Assembly: GCA_963678705.1 (NCBI GenBank)
Contig: OY783205.1
Coordinates: 6,324,001-6,388,000 of the forward strand
DNA from: Panorpa germanica
Lineage: Eukaryota > Arthropoda > Insecta > Mecoptera > Panorpidae
Direction of reading: 5' to 3'
DNA: 64,000 bases
Below the pieces are notes generated by a model. The model worked only from the letters and a program-made list of their open reading frames with translations. It was not told where the DNA came from and ran no database searches. Of this stretch, positions 20,393-31,052 are shown piece by piece. Numbering within the stretch: position 1 is the first letter of the stretch; each line of letters starts with the position of its first letter. A program made the position numbers and the translations under genes.

Positions 20393-21538
20393 ATTTACGA
20401 AAGATATACGTGGTCTAATCTACGAAAAGATGTCGAAAATTTCATCAATAACTGCAGCACATGTAAAAAGTGCAAATATAACAGAAAACCAATTAGAGCA
20501 CCGCTAAATAGCACCGAAATACCTGAGAGACCATTTGAGAAATTACATATAGATACGCTTGGTATAGACAATACCCAATTCCTTACTATAATAGATGTAT
20601 TTTCAAAATACACACAGGCATACAAAATCGCCAATAGGTCATCCACAGAAATTGCCGATAAACTAATAACGTATTTCTCACACCACGGCATACCCAATCA
20701 TATTACAAATAATATTAAAAAATATACAAATGTAACTGAATTCTCAAATAATCTCATCAAAGAATTACAAGAATTATATAAAATTAAAATTCATATAACA
20801 ACACCATACAGACATGAAAGTAATTCTCCAATAGAACGAGCACATTCCACGATACCAGAACTATATCGTATAGTGAAACATAAACATGATCTTACACCCG
20901 AAACAATCATGAAATATGCTATTATAGGATATAACGAAACCCCACATTCTAGTACAACATACAAACCTTTTGAAATAATAAATGGACACTTACAAACCAA
21001 GTCAGTATTGCTTATGGATTATGATAAAACACTCATGGACTTATACACCCAAAATCATAAAACTAAAATCTCAACCCTATACTCAAAAATTAAAGAAATA
21101 AATGCAAATCGAAAAGAACAGGTTATTAATAAAAGAAATGCTACCGTTAAAGACCCAAACGTAAAACAAGAAGATATCGTATACCTCAACACTAAATCAA
21201 AACAGGGCAAAAGCCGAATAAAGAACACAGGACTCTTTAAAGTACTAGAAGTATCTGATACTTATATAGCTAAAATAGAAGATTTAAAAAATAAAAAATT
21301 ACGGGAAGCACATGTAGATAACCTAGTGAAAACCAAAATGAAAAACCCAACTTCAAACGAACTTAACGAAGAAGGAAGTAATGTACTATTCGAATGCACC
21401 ACACTACCTGTAGATAACATAGAAAAAACCAAAATGAAAAACCCAACTCCAAATGAGTTTAATGAGAAATTAACGTCCTATTTGAACGCACTACGCTACC
21501 TGTCGTTAAATCTAAGACAGATTATATTCTACACCTAG
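20393..21538 (+). pseudogene. Integrase fragment of errantivirus 2 lacking a catalytic aspartate
   Basis: Open frame of about 380 codons starting within the zinc finger (CSTCKKCKYNR). The first core aspartate (LHIDTLGID) and the glutamate (SPIERAHS) are present. The position of the second aspartate, SDNGTEF in errantivirus 1, reads TNNIKKYTNVTEF here, so the DDE triad is broken. The C-terminal chromatin-facing part continues to residue LREAHVDNL. A tandem duplication of about 110 bases follows (KTKMKNPTS... / KTKMKNPTP...), after which the frame shifts and stops. No reverse transcriptase precedes it. Confidence 0.85.
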
Positions 21539-21955
21539 TTCGCGACAAATTTAACCCCAGAGACGAAAAACCAAGATACTACAACGGATTCGCAAAGTTA
21601 ATAGCAAAAGACACACCCAATTTCGAATACGTATTAAATAAAGCTAAAAGAACTAATAACCTCGAAGAGGGCCTATACAAACTCACGCGAGGCAGAACAT
21701 TTGGACACACAATAAATCTTGTCTGCAATCAACAAAACTGCCTTGACAAACTTGCCAAATTTCTAAAAAAAAAAAAAAATTTTGAAAATTCACCAACCGA
21801 ATTAATAATACGAATGCCCCCTATAGCACAAGGACTTTTTAATAGAACAAAAGAAGAGGTCCTAGAAGTATTTAAACGGCATGGGCCCACAAAGCACAAA
21901 TACATCATGCACTCAAATCCCGAAATACAAATAAATTATTTATTTATTAATTAAT
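21539..21955 (+). other. Coding-like segment of unknown family between integrase and env
   Basis: A frame of about 140 codons, out of register with the integrase frame, reads as ordinary protein: LVRDKFNPRDEKPRYYNGF, then NNLEEGLYKLTRGRTFGH, NLVCNQQNCLDKLAKFL, RMPPIAQGLF. It ends in TAA at about 21,953 after an A homopolymer. Errantivirus 1 has nothing similar at this place. It may be a C-terminal extension of pol displaced by the local duplication. I cannot assign a family. Confidence 0.5.
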
Positions 21956-22011
21956 TATAAATAAATATATTAAAAACACGATCAAGTACTAAGAAATCCT
22001 GATTGTTGCAG

Positions 22012-23700
22012 GATCATCACCGCAATCCACACCAGCGATATTAATGAATGCCGAATTATTAAAATCACTGATAACCCAGGATTATATCCTGTGCAACTAG
22101 GAACAGCCCAAAACATCAAGGAATATTGGACTTTAGTCAAGAAAATAGATTTGGACCCCTTAATAAAATATTATAACCACGTACACCTGACTAGAGAAGA
22201 TATTAAAACGAAATTAGAAAAAAAGAAATTTACAACCTATGGGCACAGCACTGCTGTAATGGACATCCTGGAAATAAGTAGAAAATTTAAACAAATTCTC
22301 CCAACTCGAAGAGAAAAAAGAGGCTTCATAGATGGCTTAGGTACTGTTTGGAAAGCAATCGGTGGAAACCTAGACGCTAACGACGGCGAGCGTATAAATT
22401 TAGCCCTGGAGACACTTGATAATAAACAAGAAACTCTAAATAAAGCTATATCTAAACAAATAAAATTAACGATCGATATACTCGATCAATTTAAATCGGC
22501 CCTACACACCATTGATTCTAATCAAGAAGAACTAGATAAACCAAATTCCTAATGAACGATATCGATAAACTCCAACACCAAGTATTTAACATCTTTATAA
22601 CAGAATCGATCGGACTTGTCAGTCAATCAATGCAATTACTTTTGCACCTACTAAGAACCATTGAAACTGACATAACATTCGCTAAACTGAACACGCTTAG
22701 TGGTTCAATCCTAGAACCTGATCACCTATTAGCAGAATTACAAGCAATAAAGGAACATGTTGATACAACCAAACATATCAAACTGCCTTACGATATTACA
22801 TCAGAGAACATTCAACAATATGAAACTATTAGCAAAGTCAAAGCATACACCAATAAAAACTTAATCGTTTTTGTAATAAATATACCACTAGTAAACCCTA
22901 ATATATTTACGTATTATAAACTATATCCAATCCCCATACCTTATAACAATAAATTCCAAATGATTATTCCCAGAACCCAATACACCATTGTGAATGAGTA
23001 TAAACATGTAGATTTTAATGCACCCTGCCAAGAAATATATAACAATCAATTCCTATGCAAGCTTAGCGAACCACTCAACATCGAGGAAACCACCTGCGAG
23101 ATAGAACTAATTCAAAACCAGCCAACCAGCAAATGTCAACCCTTAGTGATTTCTCTAACCGGTATCAAGATCCAGAACATCGAATTCAACACCTGGATGT
23201 TAATCACAAATGACGAAATCAGTGGCACCTTAACATTCAACAGCCAGCGTGACATACGTCTACAAGGAACGTATATAATACACCTTGCACGAGATTGTCA
23301 ATTTTCTGTTTCAGATAATACTCTTCAATACATGGATATAGAAGAGAAAGTCGAAGCTTGGAACACCATTTCCCTGCCGAAAATACCAGAGATCCAAAAC
23401 AAACACCTAAACATCTCTACCGTGACCAACCTAAAAAACCTGGACCTGGGCAACGTAGACAAGCTACAGACCACCCTAGCCCTACTACCTGAAGACTTCG
23501 ATGACAGAAAAATCCCAGACTATGTGCACATAATTAATTATACATTATTACCCATATTATTCATAATAATTACTATTGTAGTATATAAGATAATCAAATA
23601 TTTTAGAAAAATAAAAATAATAAAAAATGAAAATGCACAAGAAATAGATAGCAAAAATATTGAAGAGTTGCAAAAACCTTTTGCTACATTTGAAGCATAA
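22012..23700 (+). pseudogene. env: Env of errantivirus 2, frameshifted
   Basis: Envelope of the type shared by errantiviruses and baculovirus F proteins. After the splice acceptor at 22,010-22,011 the frame is open to 22,552. It includes a furin-type basic site RREKR (22,307-22,321) followed by a glycine-rich hydrophobic fusion-peptide-like stretch and a coiled-coil-like region. The frame then stops and continues in the -1 frame from 22,552 to 23,700, with conserved cysteines, a membrane anchor (about 23,530-23,590, LLPILFIIITIVVY) and a short cytoplasmic tail. A single-base change therefore inactivates it. Start and leader come from the exon at 11,744. Confidence 0.88.
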
Positions 23701-23712
23701 GATTTTATCTTA

Positions 23713-23721
23713 TAGGGGAGG
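23713..23721 (+). promoter_or_regulatory. Polypurine tract, errantivirus 2
   Basis: TAGGGGAGG directly before the 3' LTR. Confidence 0.75.
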
Positions 23722-24014
23722 TGTTATAGCACACATTCCATACAACACAAAACTAACATTGTCTCTTCAGTATCTTTGCTGACCAAGCACTCTAGAGATA
23801 GTAAAATAGTATATAAGTAATGTATTAGTCTTAATCTAATTAGTTCAAGTTTAAGTATAATCTGCATCGTGCAGATAGTAATTAGCTGGCTCACCATTTG
23901 AGTTCATGTATAAACTGCATCGCGCAGTTAGTAATTGAATCAAATAAATATTATTTAAGTAAAACTAAAATAAATTGTTTTTTTATTAAAGTCTAAATTA
24001 CTCAAACTTTAATT
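23722..24014 (+). repeat. 3' LTR of errantivirus 2
   Basis: 293 bp, same length as the 5' copy, starting TGTTATAGC and ending TTTAATT. Confidence 0.93.
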
Positions 24015-24084
24015 ATATTATATGTATAATATATATATATAAATGGGGTATAAAAATAACTTACGGAGCTGATTCATCACCTCC

Positions 24085-24376
24085 TAGATATACAATGCCA
24101 AACAACGTTCTAGTCAATGGTATGTCACGTCATCACTTGTAGTCATATCTACGAGTTGTTGGCTGATTACGTAATTCAAAATAGCAGAGATACTGAGTGT
24201 TAGTATCAGGGCCGCATGAATAAAAGTCATAACTGTATATGAGTACCAATGTGTGCGGTAGATGTATGTGTATGGGTGCAGTAGATGTATGTTGTTCTAA
24301 TAATTAGTGCACGGATTTGTCATTCAATTGCGGAAAGGAAGAAAACATTTCTTTATAGTTTGTGTTTTATTATATT
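24085..24376. repeat. Right arm of the long inverted repeat, innermost piece
   Basis: Reverse complement of about 3,130-3,345. It retains about 90 bases (24,085-24,175) missing from the left arm. In the arm orientation the extra block is bounded by two copies of aatcag, so the left arm probably lost it by recombination between these short direct repeats. The last five bases, ATATT, are the Copia target duplication. Confidence 0.88.
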
Positions 24377-24644
24377 TATTGAAGCAGATATTATATGCAC
24401 AGTTATATAATAAATATTTTATTAATCAATAAGTCCTCAGACCGAAATTATACAGAAAGTCCTCAGACTAAATTTCTGATACAACTGATACAATTCAATT
24501 ACACTATCTGATTTCTATTCAATTACAATTTCTGATTTCTTATTGACATAAAACAATTGAATTTAATATAATAGTTTTATATAAACAAAAACAAAACAAG
24601 TTTAAGTAATTTAATTTAAGAATGAATGTATTGTAATTCCAACA
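24377..24644 (-). repeat. 3' LTR of the Copia element
   Basis: 268 bp. On the minus strand it is preceded by the polypurine tract GAGGGGGTG (24,645-24,653). Confidence 0.93.
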
Positions 24645-24673
24645 CACCCCCTCAAGACATTCATTTCAACAAT

Positions 24674-27556
24674 TTAAATAATTTGAAGTCCCAATCCTTC
24701 AGTGAATTTTTCATGTAACTCTCTTGGCAGTGCTTTTGTTAAAATATCCGCAACCATTTCATTAGTTGATACATGACGTAATTTAATAATTCCTTCATCA
24801 ACTACATCACGAACAAAATAATGACGAATATCTATATGTTTTGTACGTGCATGATAAATCGAGTTCATTGCCAGTTGTTCAGCTCCACGATTGTCAATTA
24901 ATATTTTAATTTTCAAAAATTTTTCTTGCTCTAGTTCAGTCAATAAATCATTTAAATATATTGCTTCTTTTACAGCTTCTGATTTAATTGCTCTCTTCCA
25001 CTCAGCACACTCTTGAGAATTAATAGCATCTTCCAATTTAACTTCAGCTACTCCAACAAATATATTATCATTATCATTATCATCTTCATTAGAATCAGAT
25101 TCAATCCTTTCTTTAACTTCACAATTATTAACTTTTGAAAATAATTTTCTGGGACGTCCTTTCAAACCTGTTTTAATTAATTTTGGTCTTCCTGGTCCTC
25201 TTCTTTCTTCTCTAGTATATTCTCTTGAGTTTCTTCTAGGAGTTTCTTGAATAGATGATTGAATACCAGATGAATTTTCATTTTCTTCATTATCTTCTAA
25301 ATTTTCTTCTGGAATTCCATCTAAAGTTTCTGTCTCATTACTATTTTTAAATCCTGTTATCAATTCAATCCATGGTTTATCCTTGTTTTCAAAATCATTA
25401 ATAATCAGCTGTTTAATCTCTTGGTTCTTTAAAACTGTAGTAACATTATCTTCAATAAATTTCACATCACGAGCAACAATAAATTTTCTCTTTTCTGGTA
25501 ACCAAATTCTGTATCCTTTTGATTCACGTGGATAACCTACAAAAATTCCTTTCATTGATCTATCAGATAATTTGCCTTTTGTTGGATCTTTATCTAAGAC
25601 ATATACAGTTGATCCAAATGCTCGTAAATAATTTAAATGAACTTTATCCCTGTTGAACCATCTCTGATAAGGAGTATCTCCATTAATACTTCTTGAAGGA
25701 CATCTGTTTCTCAAATGACATGCTGTAGCTACAGCATCAGTCCAAAACATATCCGATAAATTTGATTGAAGTAATAAACATCGTCCCATTTCAACTAATG
25801 TTCGATTTAAACGTTCAGCAACACCATTTTGCTGAGGTGTTCTTACAACACTTAATCGACGTTGAATACCTTGATTACGCAGGAAAGAATCCATCTCAGT
25901 ATTACAATACTCTTTACCATTATCACTTTGAAGATACTTAATCTTCTTCCCTGTCATACGTTCAGCTTGATTTTGATACATTTTGAAAGCTTCTAGTGCA
26001 CCACTCTTCTGTTTAAGAAAGTATACTTCACACCATCGAGAATAATCATCAATAAATGTAATAAAATATTTTGCTCCATTCACTGATTGTGTCCTAAACG
26101 GTCCAACAATATCTGTATGAACTATTTCAAGAAGTTCTTCACTCTGTCGTTCACTTCCTGAAAACGGTAACCCTGTCATCTTGCCTCGTAGACACACTTC
26201 ACATCTTGACAAACATTTCAATTGTTCAGAGGTTACTTTACTTGTAGTATTCTGATTAATCACCCGAAATAAATCCTTAGCATTTAAATGACCCATACGA
26301 CAATGCCACATCAATAACTCAGAATTAGCTTTATCTTCTCCAATACAAGCTTCTTCATTACCTTCTTGTAAATAATAGAGATCACCACGCCTTTCAGCAA
26401 CAAATTTAACATTTCCAGTCATATCCATAATTACAGCTGAATCCTTTTTAAATAGAATTTCATGATCCTTATTAGTAATTTTAGCAACTGATACTAGATT
26501 TGACCTTAAATCTGGTACAAATAATGTGTTTGAAAAATCTACTGACCTCAGCTGTTTACCATTACTAATCGACAAATTAACAGTACCTTTTCCTTTGATT
26601 TCACTATTTGCTTGATTAGCCAAATTTATTTTCCCACTAATTTCTTCATTTAAAGACTTAAATAATTGTTTATCACCACATAAATGTGTTGTACAGCCAC
26701 TATCAAGAATCCAAGGTCGACAACTTGGAACACTACCAGCAAATTCAACATTAAATACTGCAAAAGTATCATCATCCGCTTGAGAACATTGGTTTTCTTG
26801 TGTGTATCTATTCTGTCTATCTGGTCTATTTCTTCTGAAATTTGATTTCAATTGAGTTGGACATTCAGGAGACTTATGTCCTTGTTTTCCACATTTAAAA
26901 CAATATCCTTTAAAAATATTTTTGTAACTCGGTTGATTTTCAGCCCTTACATTTCCAGCTAACTCAACAACTGAATTTGAACCAATTTCACTCTTCTCAA
27001 GTATCTTAACCTTAAGAGCTTCAACCTCCAAGAGTTCATCACGTGATTCCATAGCACATTTAAAGCCTTCATAGCTATCTGGTAGACTATATAATAACAT
27101 TACAGACAATAAATCTTTATTCACTTCAATATCCATAGCTCCAAGTCGATCAACTATATCCGAAAACTTGTTTACATGATCCCTGACATCACCACATTCA
27201 GACATCTTGTGAAGCATAAGTTGCTTGAGTAATAAAGCTTTTCTTGCAGGTCCTTTGGAAGCATAAACTGAGGCAAGTTTTTGCCAAACTTCATGAGAAG
27301 TATTACAACCTCGGACATGCTGCAATTCCGTTGAACTAATTGCTAATATTACTTCTGACTTAGCTTTACGATCAATTTTTATCCATCCATTTCTTTCTTC
27401 TTGATTATTTTCCGCAGCAACAGGAATCGGTTTTTCACCACTGACATATTCCCACAAATCATTTTTGATCAATAGCGCCTCAACATGAATTTTCCAGGCT
27501 TCATAATTGTCCTTACTCAACAGCTCAAATCTTGTAGCACTCACTGATGTCGTCAT
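24674..27556 (-). CDS. Copia Gag-Pol polyprotein with in-frame loss of RT
   Basis: 960 residues, starting MTTSVSATRFELL at 27,556. Copia-type gag (about 1-190) is followed by a CCHC zinc knuckle (CFKCGKQGHKSPEC, about 220), protease (WILDSGCTTHL, about 284), a pre-integrase zinc region (WHCRMGHLNAKDL), and an integrase core with D of HTDIVGPF, D of QSDNGKEY and E of NGVAERLNRT. Near residue 860 (about 24,977-24,990) the start of the RT (AEWKRAIKSE) is joined directly to the RNase H end (AVKEAIYLNDLL ... ARTKHIDIRHYFV). No RT motif remains. A full Copia polyprotein has an RT of several hundred residues here. The frame has no stops. Confidence 0.95.
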   Translation of the reverse strand: MTTSVSATRFELLSKDNYEAWKIHVEALLIKNDLWEYVSGEKPIPVAAENNQEERNGWIKIDRKAKSEVILAISSTELQHVRGCNTSHEVWQKLASVYASKGPARKALLLKQLMLHKMSECGDVRDHVNKFSDIVDRLGAMDIEVNKDLLSVMLLYSLPDSYEGFKCAMESRDELLEVEALKVKILEKSEIGSNSVVELAGNVRAENQPSYKNIFKGYCFKCGKQGHKSPECPTQLKSNFRRNRPDRQNRYTQENQCSQADDDTFAVFNVEFAGSVPSCRPWILDSGCTTHLCGDKQLFKSLNEEISGKINLANQANSEIKGKGTVNLSISNGKQLRSVDFSNTLFVPDLRSNLVSVAKITNKDHEILFKKDSAVIMDMTGNVKFVAERRGDLYYLQEGNEEACIGEDKANSELLMWHCRMGHLNAKDLFRVINQNTTSKVTSEQLKCLSRCEVCLRGKMTGLPFSGSERQSEELLEIVHTDIVGPFRTQSVNGAKYFITFIDDYSRWCEVYFLKQKSGALEAFKMYQNQAERMTGKKIKYLQSDNGKEYCNTEMDSFLRNQGIQRRLSVVRTPQQNGVAERLNRTLVEMGRCLLLQSNLSDMFWTDAVATACHLRNRCPSRSINGDTPYQRWFNRDKVHLNYLRAFGSTVYVLDKDPTKGKLSDRSMKGIFVGYPRESKGYRIWLPEKRKFIVARDVKFIEDNVTTVLKNQEIKQLIINDFENKDKPWIELITGFKNSNETETLDGIPEENLEDNEENENSSGIQSSIQETPRRNSREYTREERRGPGRPKLIKTGLKGRPRKLFSKVNNCEVKERIESDSNEDDNDNDNIFVGVAEVKLEDAINSQECAEWKRAIKSEAVKEAIYLNDLLTELEQEKFLKIKILIDNRGAEQLAMNSIYHARTKHIDIRHYFVRDVVDEGIIKLRHVSTNEMVADILTKALPRELHEKFTEGLGLQII

Positions 27557-27569
27557 ATTAATTTTTGCC

Positions 27570-27581
27570 TGGGCCCATAAC
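27570..27581 (-). promoter_or_regulatory. Copia primer binding site
   Basis: On the minus strand, GGTTATGGGCCC follows the 5' LTR. This matches the internal initiator-methionine tRNA site used by Copia elements (family knowledge). Confidence 0.8.
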
Positions 27582-27850
27582 CTATTGAAGCAGATATTAT
27601 ATGCACAGTTATATAATAAATATTTTATTAATCAATAAGTCCTCAGACCGAAATTATACAGAAAGTCCTCAGACTAAATTTCTGATACAACTGATACAAT
27701 TCAATTACACTATCTGATTTCTATTCAATTACAATTTCTGATTTCTTATTGACATAAAACAATTGAATTTAATATAATAGTTTTATATAAACAAAAACAA
27801 AACAAGTTTAAGTAATTTAATTTAAGAATGAATGTATTGTAATTCCAACA
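27582..27850 (-). repeat. 5' LTR of the Copia element
   Basis: 269 bp, identical by eye to the 3' LTR except one extra A near 27,600. Confidence 0.93.
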
Positions 27851-29285
27851 ATATTATACTTACTTATAGAATACAGTATACTGTAGATATTTTATATATC
27901 TGTACTAACTTATCAGCAGCTCTAAAAGCATAAAGTGCATGTCAATCAAAATGTTATATTTAGAATTTTCTAAAACTGTAAATGGCACAGTATTTTGTAA
28001 AAGTTACAATTTGCTTATTAGCTTAAAATTTAACTAATGAAAAATGAAAAACTCCAAAATATTTGATTTTTACGAGTAGAAGAAAATTTTTAGCAAATGG
28101 CAAGTGACTTCCTTGGCAGTTTCTTGTATTCTAAAAATCAACAACTTATTTATTTAATTAAACACGATTTGAACGACACACAAAAAAATAGGCGTAGTCG
28201 CACCCCGAATTAAACAAACGCCACTAGCATCGTTTTTCAGCTGTGCTTAGTATCAGGCCATCATGAACCTTAAATTGTGTGTGTCTGTGTGTTACTTTAA
28301 ATCCCAGAAATGATTATTCGCTGTAATACTCATGTTTTCCTGTTCCGTCAAACGGTAAAAGTAACACGGTAACTTCGTTGTGTGGTTGGTAGTAATTTTA
28401 TTGAGTTTTGTTTGATAATAACTTAAAGAGCATAAAACGAAATTTTCAGAAACTGTCTGTCACAAGTCACTCTGAAAAGGATATTAAATTTCTCTTTAAC
28501 TTTGTGGAGTTTAATTTTATTTTTAAATTTAATTTTTTTGTTTTGAAAGAGATATATTTATTATAAATACCTACTAGCATATACTCTGCCTAATTATTAT
28601 CAGATTATTGATATATTATCATAAGCAATTTGATCCGATTTGTCCGATTTGAGAATCGAACCTGAAAACACTTACGTTTGACTTTTGACACTTTTGTAAT
28701 TACAGTAGAAAGAATTATGACTGGAAACAATTGACTTTGGCGAAGATAATTGTGATTGGATATAATTGTTTTTAGCGAATGGTAAATATGACAGGATACA
28801 ATTGATTTCATCTAAGCATATGTAACTGGATACAGCGGATTTTTCGCAGTACGGTTAAAAAAAGTTTTACTTCTTTTGTCGTTGCGGCACGCCTGTTATG
28901 GGGCCTTCATATTAGTTCTTGTTTAGGTTTCTAGACGTGTGTTAAAATTTATAAAAAGCTTATCTTCCTGTCTTCTGCCATTTATGCTTTGTCTCACCTT
29001 AGTAAAAACATTATTAAAGACATGTCTTTAGCCAGTCATTTGAGCGAACGTATAATCTGAGCGAGCTAGATCTTACACTGCGTCCGAGTACTTAAGATCA
29101 TAACTTTTTGAGTACAGTGTATTTGAGCTGTTTCGCATTAGTACACTTATTATGAGATTAACTATCTTCTTTATTGTTTATTAATACTCAACTTTGCAGT
29201 GGTGGCTGCTGGCTTCAAAAACTGGTACATGGTAGTGCACTTTACTAGCTTATAGAGAATTTTGACTTAAAGTTGCAATAAAACG
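27851..29285. repeat. Right arm of the long inverted repeat, inner part
   Basis: Reverse complement of 1,735-3,130. It is nearly identical to the left arm up to about 28,940. It then has about 105 bases absent from the left arm (about 28,965-29,085) and becomes more diverged from 29,090 to 29,285, where the match stops at 'gttgcaataaaac'. Confidence 0.92.
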
Positions 29286-29309
29286 ACATTTTCTTAATAA
29301 TGATTTTAT

Positions 29310-29930
29310 TTCTTATATATTAAATCAATCCAACGACTTTTATCAGTGGCGAAATGGTCAATAACTTTTTTATTAAAATCCGGCATTGAATGAATGAACC
29401 TTCTTTCTATCTACTCTATCCTGGGACCTAGTGTTTCTGAGAAACGTTTTAACTCTCTTCAGAATTGAAAATCATCGGTCGCTTTCGACTGAAGTCATTG
29501 GTATTGTGCAAAGGGTTTTGAGAAGTTTTGTGGTCTCTGAAAAAGGTTCAGTGAGATCATTATTGTAAAATAATTGCAGTATTGCAATTGCACTGTTTGC
29601 GTTGATGAAATCGTCGACGTTATATATTGCAGAGAGCTCGCTTTTCAACTTGTATTGCTCCAACATGCTGTACGTGGAAACTGTGATCTTGAAATCCGCA
29701 TCGGGAAAAGTAGCACGATATTTCGTAAAGTTTTTGCAGTAAAATAATTTATTAGTTATCAAGTGATCGCAGAAATTAAATCGGTATTTCACTAGTGTAA
29801 TAATTATAATGCTACTACGGAACGGGATGATTAAGTTTTTTTTGTAGAGGTTCTTCAGTTTGGTCAATGAGTCGCGTGGATTGTGTACACTTCTTTCAAA
29901 ATTTTGAATACTGTTAATAAATGCATGCAA
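29310..29930 (-). pseudogene. hAT-type transposase C-terminal relict
   Basis: A 152-codon minus-strand frame ends at 29,472 with MTSVESDR followed by an in-frame TGA. Beyond it the frame continues FSILKRVKTFLRNTRS, the conserved dimerisation region of hAT transposases of the zinc-finger-MYM type. A few codons later another shift leads into a plausible C-terminus (FNKKVIDHFATDKSRW). The N-terminal half and DDE residues are missing. Confidence 0.75.
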
Positions 29931-29934
29931 TATT

Positions 29935-30940
29935 CATAGTTGTGTATCAATATCTTGCTTTTATTTTTAATTAATGTTAGATTTAAGATTTCTTTGTCTT
30001 AATTCATTTCTATTTTATACCAAGTTGTTTTATATACACTGCTCTCTGTGGGCAAACGACAATATTTTTATGTAAACATCCTTTGTTTATACGATTCACT
30101 TCTACTAATGTTCGACACTACGCATTTCTTATCGCTTCAACACTCAAACCTACAGCACGCTTAACCTTTTGGTGCATATACATAAAATAATGAATACACA
30201 TATTTTTATCTATAACCTAAACCGCGAGTTACCGTGTCGTAACTACTATTTTTAATAACTAAAGTATTTATTCAATTAATATGTAATTCAATAGTGTAGT
30301 TTAAAATAAATGTAATCTAAAAAAGTTCTGATGTTTTGCTGTGTCTTTTGATATAAATAAAAAATTGCTATTAATTAGTTAATAGCTAAAAGGTCCTTCA
30401 TAATTAAATTGTGCGCCCACTAAGCTATTGAAAGGAAGTGAGCGACATTTATCAGCTTATAGATCTCTATAAGGTCCAAACTCCACAAACAAATACTGTT
30501 TGCATCTGTTTGAATAAAATTTTACTATGTGGCAAAATGGATTGAAAGAAATTGAACCAATATAAAAAAGTACTGTCGTTGAGATATCTTAGAAGCATAT
30601 CAGCCTGGTTTATAGAACCGGCATTATTTTCAGATTGTGTAATTGTAGTTTGAAATGCATTCTTTTAAAGGCTCTTTATAACAACGAACCGATAATTTTT
30701 ATTTTAGCCTGCACTCCACCAATATTTCCGCTAGTTAACTTCAGATTACGACGTACATATGTTTTATGTTACATTCTTTTAATGCTAACACATAAATTGC
30801 ATTCAATAATTAACTAAAATATCAAATAACAATAGATGTGTTATGTTAAGTAAATAAATGTCATAAATTAGACCCTTAAAATGTACTATCGGAGTCCAAC
30901 GCTAAGGTAAACATTACCCCTTACCCCTTAGGTAAAATTA
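29935..30940. other. Intergenic, nothing recognised
   Basis: AT-rich DNA without an open frame longer than 60 codons and without visible element ends. Confidence 0.5.
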
Positions 30941-31052
30941 GTATAGTTCAAATTGTGAGAGTTCAGCGACGACTCATACTTAAAACAAATTGTGCCGTAC
31001 AAAATGCTGAAACAACGAAATAGCACTGACTCACTTATTTTTATATAAAGTA

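Larger units (their letters stand above)
11260..24014 (+). mobile_element. Errantivirus-type LTR retrotransposon 2, decayed and carrying a Helitron
   Basis: Two 293-bp LTRs, TGTTATAGC...TTTAATT, enclose an element with intact gag, scrambled pol remains and a broken env. The candidate target duplication is ATAT (11,256-11,259 and 24,015-24,018), weak evidence in TA-rich DNA. A 5.3-kb Helitron sits between gag and the pol remains. No reverse transcriptase or RNase H motif survives, and the integrase part is present twice in different states of decay. The LTRs differ at about three positions by eye, so the interior has decayed or rearranged much more than the LTRs. It may have been mobilised in trans. 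Confidence 0.9.
24377..27850 (-). mobile_element. Copia-type LTR retrotransposon without reverse transcriptase
   Basis: LTRs at 24,377-24,644 and 27,582-27,850 (minus orientation TGTTGG...CAATA) differ by one inserted base. The 5-bp target duplication is ATATT (24,372-24,376; 27,851-27,855), and the left inverted arm at 3,127-3,140 shows the uninterrupted site. One open frame covers gag, protease, integrase and RNase H. The copy is young but cannot copy its own RNA. Confidence 0.96.

Noticed and set aside
22012..23700. Two separate envelope genes
   Set aside because: The two frames are continuous parts of one errantivirus Env separated by a single -1 shift at about 22,552.
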